Shown here piece after piece: positions 57,696 through 64,000 of a DNA stretch of 64,000 nt (positions are counted from its first letter, which is position 1; each line of letters opens with the position of its first letter). Both the position numbers and the translations under genes were made by a program. The notes under the pieces were generated by a model. That model made no database searches. It was not told the DNA's origin and was given only the letters and a program-made list of their open reading frames with translations. Source of the stretch: Aciduricibacillus chroicocephali (GTDB lineage Bacteria > Bacillota > Bacilli > Bacillales > Amphibacillaceae); NCBI RefSeq assembly GCF_030762805.1, contig NZ_CP129113.1, positions 1,874,001 to 1,938,000 on the forward strand, in the 5' to 3' direction.

Positions 57696-58118
57696 TCAGT
57701 TCTCTCGTTCCTTATCAATTGCATAATAAACTGATTTTGTCTTTTCTGCTTCTTTCAGTGCTTCCGCCTTTTCCGTAATCAGGTCATATTCATTCATATC
57801 ATCAAGTATCCGTTGACGGCATGAGTTGCAAAGCTTCCCTTCAATTATCGGATTGCCGCACTTTTCACAGCCATAAGTAAGATTCGGAAAATCAGTTGCA
57901 CGCAGACGCTTTTCTTTAATGAACTTAATGATCAGATCTTCATCAACGTCTGTCGCTTCGACGATTTCGAGAATTGTTGCCTGTCGGTTCTTCCGCACGC
58001 TCAGGAATTTATAAACCATTTTAAAAGCCGCTTCTTCTTCTTCATAGCATTTTCTGCAAATATTACGCAAACCTTTTGCGTAAACATCACCGCATCGTAC
58101 ACAGTTCGCCAGTTCCAC
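57696..58118 (-). CDS. yvyF: YvyF, flagellar-operon zinc-finger protein (TIGR03826)
   Basis: A 140-residue protein with an N-terminal CVRCGDVYAKGLRNICRKC four-Cys finger and a second one, CEKCGNPIIEGKLCNSC. Between them is a helical segment (ILEIVEATDVDEDLIIKFIK) resembling a helix-turn-helix. This is the TIGR03826/YvyF family placed between comFC and flgM. Its function is unknown; a regulatory role in flagellar expression has been suggested by its place. The start is GTG 58118, after GGGGGGAACCAAG. Confidence 0.92.
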   Translation of the reverse strand: MELANCVRCGDVYAKGLRNICRKCYEEEEAAFKMVYKFLSVRKNRQATILEIVEATDVDEDLIIKFIKEKRLRATDFPNLTYGCEKCGNPIIEGKLCNSCRQRILDDMNEYDLITEKAEALKEAEKTKSVYYAIDKEREN

Positions 58119-58161
58119 CTTGGTTCCCCCCCAGAAATCTATTAAATCAATTTATATTAAA

Positions 58162-58839
58162 TTAGCCGCGCACGAGTGTAAGGCTCTCAACACGTGGGCA
58201 GCCAGCTCTTTTTAGTACAGCTGCTGCCTTGTGCAGCGTAGCGCCTGTTGTATATATATCATCGACAAGAATGACCGGCTTTTCAACCTTTTCTTCAATG
58301 ATAAATGGATTCTCTGCAGTAATTCGTTCCCGTCTCGTTTTCTTGGACTGTTTCTCTCCATGCACACGGCGTAGCAGCAGGGCACTTTTCTTAGGGATAA
58401 AGCTCGCCAATTGCAAAGCCTGATTGAATCCCCGCTCCGCAAGCCGTTCTTCACTAAGTGGAATTGGGACAACAATCGTTTTTTTCTCTGTGCCCAGCTT
58501 TCTGAAGGCATCGTTAATATCTTGCATGAAGCTGAATCCTACTTCGTAATCACCACGGTATTTCCACTGATAAATCATTTCCTTCATATGGCTATTATAA
58601 GTGTAAACAGACTGATTGCCATCCAAAAAGGGAGTTCCATTGTTTATTTTCTTCCAATACAAACAATCCTCACACGCCCCCTTGGCTCCAAGCTTACTAC
58701 ACCGCCGACAACAAGGGGCTTTGATCCGCTCCAACTTCCCACTGCAATCTGGACATAAACTTTGGAGCGGAGAAGGGGTAAAAATATTCGACCAGCTAAG
58801 CTGCTCCTGATGATCTTCAAGGCAAAAAGTACAAAGCAT
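58162..58839 (-). CDS. comFC: Competence protein ComFC (phosphoribosyltransferase-like)
   Basis: A 225-residue protein: N-terminal four-Cys zinc region (CPDCSGKLERIKAPCCRRCS, LGAKGACEDC), a helix region with YQWKYRGDYEVG, and a PRPP-binding motif VILVDDIYTTGATLHKA near the C terminus. ComFC works with ComFA in DNA uptake during transformation. It overlaps comFA by 1 bp (TGATG). comFB is absent, and yvyF follows. Confidence 0.95.
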   Translation of the reverse strand: MLCTFCLEDHQEQLSWSNIFTPSPLQSLCPDCSGKLERIKAPCCRRCSKLGAKGACEDCLYWKKINNGTPFLDGNQSVYTYNSHMKEMIYQWKYRGDYEVGFSFMQDINDAFRKLGTEKKTIVVPIPLSEERLAERGFNQALQLASFIPKKSALLLRRVHGEKQSKKTRRERITAENPFIIEEKVEKPVILVDDIYTTGATLHKAAAVLKRAGCPRVESLTLVRG

Positions 58840-60251
58840 CAGAATCCCGCCCTTCTGTTCATTTCAGTAATTGACCGGACTGCCTTCATCATTCCCTCTG
58901 TTCTACCGTCATGGAAAAAGCAGACTTCCCCGTCCGGGTCGTCCGAACTTCTGCCTGCCCTTCCGGCAATCTGAACTAGAGCCGCTTCATCAAAAACTTC
59001 GTGACCAGCATCAATTACCGCCACATCTACAGATGGGAATGTAACGCCTCTTTCCAATATCGTAGTTGTGAGTAATATCCTCGTTTTCTTATTTCTAAAA
59101 TCAAGAACCTTAGATTCTCTATCGGGATCCTCTGCATGTACACTTTCCAGGTCGGATACTGATGCAATATGTCCTTCATCAATCAGACGCGATACAATTT
59201 GCTCTTGCATTTGATCAGCGAGCTTAATAGTCGGCACAAAAATCAAAAGCTGTCGCTGTTTATTTTGGCGTTTCTTGAGCCATTTGAAAAATGTATGTGG
59301 CGGCATAAATCTTTTAAGGGATTGTTTTATAAAGAGGGAGTTAACTAATTTTGGAACAGGCAGGGGATTGCCATGAAAACGACAGGGGATGAAATGGTGG
59401 GGCAGTTTATTTCTACGAATTCGAGCAATTTGTGAAGGACGCGGAGTGGCAGTCAGATAAATAGTTGTACAAACAGGCTTCTTCACATGGTCGGTAACTT
59501 TATGGAGCTGAGGATCATTATGATAAGGAAAAGCGTCCACTTCATCGATGATCAGCACGTCGAAAGCTTGGCGGAAGCGGAGCAGCTGATGTGTTGTTGC
59601 AAGGATAAGCTGGCCTGTAGCAGACTTATCAGCGCTTCCTCCATATAGTGCCTGAATTCCCGTCTTCGCAAAGGCAGAACGGAATCTTGGAAGAAGCTCT
59701 CTTATAACATCAGCTCTTGGAGAAGCAAGACATACCCTTTTTCCAAGCGTCAGCGCTTTTGCTACTGCTGGGAAAAGCATTTCAGTCTTACCCGCTCCGC
59801 AAACTGCCCAAAGCAGCAGCTCTGACTGCTCCTGGGTAATCGCAGCGGCAGCAATGTTCGCTGCTTCCTGCTGCAGAGGCGAAAGCTGTCCATTCCATGT
59901 GAGTGGCGAGGATACTTGCTCCCAACGTGGTTGCGAGCCAAGCCATTCATAAAGGGGTTCACATTCCATCATACGGCCCATTTTAATACAGTGACGACAA
60001 TAGCGATGTTGGCTACCGCATTTCGCACAGGGAATTGTACCGAACTTTGCAGGATGATCATTAAAGCATCGACCACAACAGAGAGATAAAGCACTGCGGA
60101 CAATTGCCGGTACCGGGTGTAGCAATCCTGCTGAGAGCAACTGTTCAATTTCTGTTTTCGAAAAAGGAATTTCTGAGCGGAGAAGCCGTTTACCGGCAAG
60201 ATGTTGAGCAAAACGAAGTTCTTGTTCAGAGGCAATATTAAGTGGAGTCAT
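58839..60251 (-). CDS. comFA: Competence DNA-translocation helicase ComFA
   Basis: A 470-residue SF2 helicase-like ATPase that drives single-stranded DNA through ComEC. Cys59, 62, 75, 78, 85 and 88 form the ComFA zinc finger (LCCGRC, CAKCG, CRHC). Walker A is GAGKTE (152-157), Walker B is IIDEVDAFPY, and motif VI is QIAGRAGRS. It leads comFA-comFC. The ribosome site is weak. A CTCCG.CAGT/ACTG.CGGAG hairpin lies between degV and this gene. Confidence 0.96.
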   Translation of the reverse strand: MTPLNIASEQELRFAQHLAGKRLLRSEIPFSKTEIEQLLSAGLLHPVPAIVRSALSLCCGRCFNDHPAKFGTIPCAKCGSQHRYCRHCIKMGRMMECEPLYEWLGSQPRWEQVSSPLTWNGQLSPLQQEAANIAAAAITQEQSELLLWAVCGAGKTEMLFPAVAKALTLGKRVCLASPRADVIRELLPRFRSAFAKTGIQALYGGSADKSATGQLILATTHQLLRFRQAFDVLIIDEVDAFPYHNDPQLHKVTDHVKKPVCTTIYLTATPRPSQIARIRRNKLPHHFIPCRFHGNPLPVPKLVNSLFIKQSLKRFMPPHTFFKWLKKRQNKQRQLLIFVPTIKLADQMQEQIVSRLIDEGHIASVSDLESVHAEDPDRESKVLDFRNKKTRILLTTTILERGVTFPSVDVAVIDAGHEVFDEAALVQIAGRAGRSSDDPDGEVCFFHDGRTEGMMKAVRSITEMNRRAGF

Positions 60252-60313
60252 TATTTCTTAAGGCACATCCTTTCAATATTCCTCCGACAGTCTTTTCACT
60301 GCCGGAGATCAGA

Positions 60314-61159
60314 TTATTCATTCAAATACCAGCCAATACCCAGGGCCCCTTCACCAAGATGTGTACCGATTACAGGACCGAATGTGCTGAGAATTGTCTC
60401 AACCTCTGGAAATTTCTCACTGAATGCCATCTGGAGCTCTTTTACCATCTCCAGAGCATTTGCATGAATAAAGGTAACCTTAGCAAGTTTTCCAGTTGCC
60501 GCATCCTCTTCAAGCATTCCCATAATAGTCGCTATTGCTTTTTTGCGGGTACGAATTTTGGCAAACGGCACAATGACTTTATTTTCAACATGAAGGATTG
60601 GCTTGACTTGAAGCATGCTGCCGATTAGCGCCTGAGCACTGGATAAACGGCCACCCTTTTGCAGGTTTTTCAAGTCATCGACCATGAAGTAGGCGCGGAG
60701 GGTCTTCTTCATTTCTGCAAGCCGAGCACAAATTACATCAGGTGTCTCACCATCCTGTGCCATTTTCGCTGCTTCCAATACGTAGAATCCTTGAGCCATA
60801 CAGCTGATTTCGGAATCAAAGCCGAACACTTCCAATTCCTCTACCATAGTGCCTGCGCTTAAGACAGACTGATAGGTTCCGCTAATACCACTCGACAAAT
60901 GGATGCAAATGCATGCATCGTGTTCTTTCGAAATTTCTTCCAATGTCTCTACAATGAGACCGATTGGGGGCTGTGACGTCTTAGGCAGCTCCGGTGTGCT
61001 CCTCATCTTCTCATAAAAAGCTTCTGTTGATAAATCGAGACCTTCACGATACGTTTCACTCTCAAAATTGACACTGAGCGGTACCGTATAAATATTATAT
61101 TGTTCCAGTAAATTGTCTGGTATGTACGCTGTCGAATCTGTCAGGACTGCAGTTTTCAT
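60314..61159 (-). CDS. DegV family fatty-acid-binding protein
   Basis: A 281-residue DegV-fold protein: MKTAVLTDSTAYIPDNLLEQ, the fatty-acid site TSQPPIGLIVE, the HLSSGISGTYQSV motif and DDLKNLQKGGRLSSAQALIG. DegV proteins bind fatty acids; related FakB proteins pass them to the kinase FakA. The ATG at 61159 follows AAAGGAGCGG; a start at 61189 is less likely. It lies between the degU terminator and comFA, a place shared with yviA in B. subtilis. Confidence 0.92.
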   Translation of the reverse strand: MKTAVLTDSTAYIPDNLLEQYNIYTVPLSVNFESETYREGLDLSTEAFYEKMRSTPELPKTSQPPIGLIVETLEEISKEHDACICIHLSSGISGTYQSVLSAGTMVEELEVFGFDSEISCMAQGFYVLEAAKMAQDGETPDVICARLAEMKKTLRAYFMVDDLKNLQKGGRLSSAQALIGSMLQVKPILHVENKVIVPFAKIRTRKKAIATIMGMLEEDAATGKLAKVTFIHANALEMVKELQMAFSEKFPEVETILSTFGPVIGTHLGEGALGIGWYLNE

Positions 61160-61187
61160 CCTAACCGCTCCTTTCAATAATTCAGGC

Positions 61188-61222
61188 AAAAATCAAGGCC
61201 CGGGGGCATGCCTCCCGGGCCT
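61188..61222 (-). terminator. Intrinsic terminator after degU
   Basis: A GC-rich perfect stem AGGCCCGGG/CCCGGGCCT followed by TGATTTTTG on the minus strand. Confidence 0.85.
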
Positions 61223-61227
61223 GTACA

Positions 61228-61917
61228 TTACTTCATTTCAACCCAGCCTTTTTTAATTGCTGTGACAACGGCCTGAGTCCGGTCTTTAACATTCATTTTC
61301 TGTAAGATGTTACTAACATGGTTCTTGACTGTCTTTTCACTAATCTCAAGAGATTCAGCAACTGCACGGTTGCTTTTACCTTCAGCAAGCAGCTGTAGCA
61401 CTTGGCACTCGCGTTTTGTCAAAACGTGCAAAGGTTTCTCAAAGTCTGGAATCCCGCCTTCTTCCCGATCATTAATATGAGCAAGTTTGCGGTATTCGCT
61501 GACGATATTATGCGTTACCTTCGGATGGAGATAGGAGCCGCCTTCTGATACGACGCGAATCGCTTCAACTAGTGCATCTGAATCCATTTCCTTGAGAAGG
61601 TAGCCTTGAGCACCGGTACGAAGGGCACGCATGACATAATGCTCATCGTCATGGATGGAAAGGATAATTACATTCGTATCCGGGTAGTGAGCAATAAGTT
61701 CACCAGTCGCTTCAACACCGTTCATTTCCGGCATGTTAATATCCATTAGTACGACGTCCGGCTTATGTTGAGCTACAAGTTCACGAGCCATCGATCCGTC
61801 ATCGCCTTCTGCGACTACACGGAATCCCGGTTCGAATTCAAGAATCCGTTTAACCCCTTCTCTGAAAAGTTTATGGTCGTCTATTAGTACAATATCAATA
61901 TCTTTAATCGAGTCCAC
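61228..61917 (-). CDS. degU: Response regulator DegU
   Basis: A 229-residue NarL-family regulator: receiver domain with acidic pair DD (13-14), phospho-acceptor Asp59 in [13 protein letters not shown] and Lys in YLLKEMD, and a LuxR-type helix-turn-helix ([25 protein letters not shown]). DegU controls exoenzymes, biofilm, motility and competence. GTG 61917 is the likely start, after GGGAGAATC. It follows degS by 134 bp. Confidence 0.97.
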   Translation of the reverse strand: MDSIKDIDIVLIDDHKLFREGVKRILEFEPGFRVVAEGDDGSMARELVAQHKPDVVLMDINMPEMNGVEATGELIAHYPDTNVIILSIHDDEHYVMRALRTGAQGYLLKEMDSDALVEAIRVVSEGGSYLHPKVTHNIVSEYRKLAHINDREEGGIPDFEKPLHVLTKRECQVLQLLAEGKSNRAVAESLEISEKTVKNHVSNILQKMNVKDRTQAVVTAIKKGWVEMK

Positions 61918-62051
61918 GATAGATTCTCCCTTAGCTACATGTTTTTTAACGAACTTGCGACATAATCATTCAGATTCACTTGTCCATTTCTTATTATCGT
62001 CATAAAGTCTATCACATTTAATAGGGATTTGGGCTGTTTGTTACAAAACGG

Positions 62052-63194
62052 TCATAATACATTTGGGACTTGGATAATTACCGACGTCCCTTTTCCAACA
62101 TTGGATTTGACCTCCAGTTTACCATCCAGCATTTCAACCCGTTCACGCATACCAATCAGTCCAAATGACTTATCTTTCTTCTTAGACGTATCGAATCCTT
62201 TTCCATCGTCCTTGATTAGCAATGTAATGTTATCCTTTGTTATTTCCATCTTTATCTGAATTAGTTTGGCATCAGCATGTTTAATCGCATTTTGCAATGA
62301 TTCCTGAACGAGGCGGAACAACGCGACCTCATACTTGGAATCGAGACGCCTTTCTTCACCGATCATTTTAAATTCGATATTCGTGTTATTGTAATCAGCT
62401 ATTGTATCGGCATATTTCTTCAAGGTTGGAATCAACCCAAGATCATCAAGAGCCATTGGTCGGAGATCGTAAATGATTCGCCGTACTTCATATAATGAAG
62501 AACGGACCATCTTGCGCACACTCTTAATTTCCTCAAGAGCACTCTGGGCGTTCCCTTTCTTATAGGCTCGCTCAACTAGTTCGGAGCGGAGTAGAATATT
62601 CGCGAGCATCTGGGCTGGACCATCATGAATTTCACGGGAAATACGTTTTCGTTCTTCCTCTTGAGCCTCGATAATCTGCAGTCCGAATGCTTGTCGCTCA
62701 CGTGCCTCTTCGATAATGACATTGACCTTCTTGAAGTCATCACTCAAGTAATTAAGCACTACCGATATCTTGCTCGCAACATCCTCGGCCCGATCAATTG
62801 TCTGCATGAGTGAGACAAGACGTCTTTCAAGAGAGTCCCTTTTGTCACGCAGTGTCCGCTCCTCTTGCCTCAGCATGATAAGCCGTGTCTGAAGCAAATG
62901 CGTTGAATCATATACTTCACGAATTTCCTTTTCAGAATATCGGTCGAAGTGCTTGCTTACTTCAGCAAGTTTTTTACGTGAATTACGTACTTCTGTCTCG
63001 AGTTTGTTGCCTGTATTGATATATTCAAGAACACGTTCTTTTGTAATCTCAATTTCCTTCAACAGCGTAGAATGTTCTTTACGCGCTTCTTCGCTTATTT
63101 CAAATATTTCATCCTTGGAATTTTGAACGACTTCAACCATTTCGTCTATGACGGAGTCGATTGCGCCGTCCTTAAACTTCTTCAGCAAAGGCAA
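62052..63194 (-). CDS. degS: Sensor histidine kinase DegS
   Basis: A 380-residue cytoplasmic kinase: a long N-terminal coiled-coil sensor (about 1-170), the HisKA_3 motif RISREIHDGPAQML with His190, EVRRIIYDLRP, and HATPase boxes IKDDGKGFD and FGLIGMRERVE. No transmembrane segment is present, as in B. subtilis DegS. The start is TTG 63194, preceded by an in-frame stop; the ribosome site (TTGGTGA) is weak. It is divergent from yvyE. Confidence 0.96.
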   Translation of the reverse strand: MPLLKKFKDGAIDSVIDEMVEVVQNSKDEIFEISEEARKEHSTLLKEIEITKERVLEYINTGNKLETEVRNSRKKLAEVSKHFDRYSEKEIREVYDSTHLLQTRLIMLRQEERTLRDKRDSLERRLVSLMQTIDRAEDVASKISVVLNYLSDDFKKVNVIIEEARERQAFGLQIIEAQEEERKRISREIHDGPAQMLANILLRSELVERAYKKGNAQSALEEIKSVRKMVRSSLYEVRRIIYDLRPMALDDLGLIPTLKKYADTIADYNNTNIEFKMIGEERRLDSKYEVALFRLVQESLQNAIKHADAKLIQIKMEITKDNITLLIKDDGKGFDTSKKKDKSFGLIGMRERVEMLDGKLEVKSNVGKGTSVIIQVPNVL

Positions 63195-63395
63195 TCACCA
63201 ACTTATGTTATAATCATTCGCAGATGGTTTCTATTTTAACAGGGTCGTTATGCCCGTTATTTAAGACCGTTGACATGGGTTGTTTTTCTTGGTTCCATAT
63301 ACTGAGATTTTGAGCAATTTTTTTATGCTCATCTTTTTATTATAAACATTTCCTGCATAAATACTACAATCATAGCTTGCTTGGAGGTTAATGGA

Positions 63396-64000
63396 ATGCT
63401 TACAAATTACCTGACAGTCAACCTGCATGGCGAGGATGAGCAAGTGATCCAAAAATCACGTTTTATCGGTCATGTAGCTAGAACGGAGACCGAAGAAGAA
63501 GCATTGCAGTTCATCCAAAAGATTAAAGCCGAACATGCTGCAGCGACCCACAATTGCTCTGCTTATATGATCGGTGAACATGATTTGATCCAGAAAGCGA
63601 ATGATGATGGGGAGCCGAGCGGTACTGCAGGAGTCCCAATTCTTGAAGTGCTGAAAAAACAAAAGCTGAAAGATACAACAGTTGTCGTTACGCGTTATTT
63701 TGGAGGGATCAAGCTTGGTGCTGGTGGCTTAATTCGTGCTTATAGCAGCACAGCTTCTTTGACACTTGCCACAACTGGCATTGTAAGAAGACAGCTGATG
63801 GATGGTTTCGCTGTATCTGTCGAATACCCATTGCTCGGCAAACTGGAAAATGCTCTGCGCCAGTCTGAGTACGCATTGGAAGGAATAGATTATCAGGAGA
63901 AAGTGATTTTTACCGTTTATGCCGAAACCGAAGATGCCAAGCGTTTCGTTGAATGGATGGTCGATCTAACAAATGATCAGGCACATATTGAAACACTTGA
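63396..64000 (+). CDS. yvyE: YvyE/YigZ (IMPACT family) protein, cut by window edge
   Basis: The first 201 residues are visible and continue past the right edge. The N-terminal UPF0029 domain shows QVIQKSRFIGHVARTETEEE, THNCSAYMIG, NDDGEPSGTAG and VVVTRYFGGIKLGAGGLIRA; the second domain begins near residue 135. These match the IMPACT/YigZ family, linked to translation or peptidase functions of unclear role. The ATG at 63396 follows TTGGAGGTTAATGG. It is divergent from degS, as yvyE is in B. subtilis. Confidence 0.95.
   Translation, partial: MLTNYLTVNLHGEDEQVIQKSRFIGHVARTETEEEALQFIQKIKAEHAAATHNCSAYMIGEHDLIQKANDDGEPSGTAGVPILEVLKKQKLKDTTVVVTRYFGGIKLGAGGLIRAYSSTASLTLATTGIVRRQLMDGFAVSVEYPLLGKLENALRQSEYALEGIDYQEKVIFTVYAETEDAKRFVEWMVDLTNDQAHIETL

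Noticed and set aside
60252-60313. Terminator between comFA and degV
   Set aside because: A CTCCG.CAGT hairpin is present but neither strand has a U-tract after it, so I do not call it.

Overview
The window is an ordinary piece of chromosome from a low-to-moderate GC, endospore-former-type Bacillota, almost certainly a member of the Bacillaceae. The evidence is gene content and order: the glycolytic run pgk-tpiA-gpmI-eno, the clpP / crh-whiA-yvcK-rapZ / trxB block, hprK-lgt-ppaX-yvoF, uvrBA, minJ-ctpB-ftsXE-cccB-prfB-secA-hpf, the late flagellar genes fliT to flgM, comFAC and degSU all follow the Bacillus subtilis layout, and bacillithiol (bshB2) and DegSU genes are present. The genus cannot be decided from sequence alone; a halotolerant relative such as Terribacillus or Virgibacillus would fit.

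Layout: 1-2.1 kb carries a cut-off carboxylesterase, secG, a lysophospholipase-like hydrolase and a DUF1653 gene. 2.1-7.0 kb is the lower glycolysis operon, without cggR-gapA. 7.2-9.2 kb has a glutaredoxin-like gene and a chemoreceptor with a SigD-like promoter. 9.5-12.0 kb has an LLM-class oxidoreductase and a SCO/YtkA lipoprotein pair probably involved in copper handling. 12.0-12.2 kb is a convergent intergenic region filled with evenly spaced TTCGACA heptamers. 12.2-15.0 kb is a TPP-riboswitch-controlled ABC transporter. 15.1-19.2 kb has a class V aminotransferase, a second chemoreceptor and a DUF2165 membrane protein. 19.3-19.84 kb is a non-coding element with long inverted ends and nested hairpins. 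19.9-25.5 kb has tRNA-Arg(CCG), clpP under a CtsR operator, crh-whiA-yvcK-rapZ and trxB. 25.5-33.2 kb has a TPR protein, glpD, the hprK operon, yvlCD and yojF-bshB2. 33.3-38.2 kb is uvrBA. 38.3-50.0 kb has minJ, ctpB, an M23 hydrolase with ftsEX, cccB, prfB (with its programmed frameshift), secA, a small unrecognised gene with a second heptamer cluster, and hpf. 50.1-58.1 kb is a flagellar filament/hook-junction cluster with fliW-csrA but no flagellin gene. 58.1-64 kb has comFC-comFA, degV, degU-degS and the start of yvyE.

Most genes lie on the minus strand in tight, often 1-4 bp overlapping, operons that end in strong intrinsic terminators. Most of the window is housekeeping. The parts that known annotation does not explain are the two heptamer clusters (12014-12166 and 49162-49317), which match the Spo0A box and sit about two helical turns apart in the first cluster, and the inverted-repeat, hairpin-rich element at 19309-19835.
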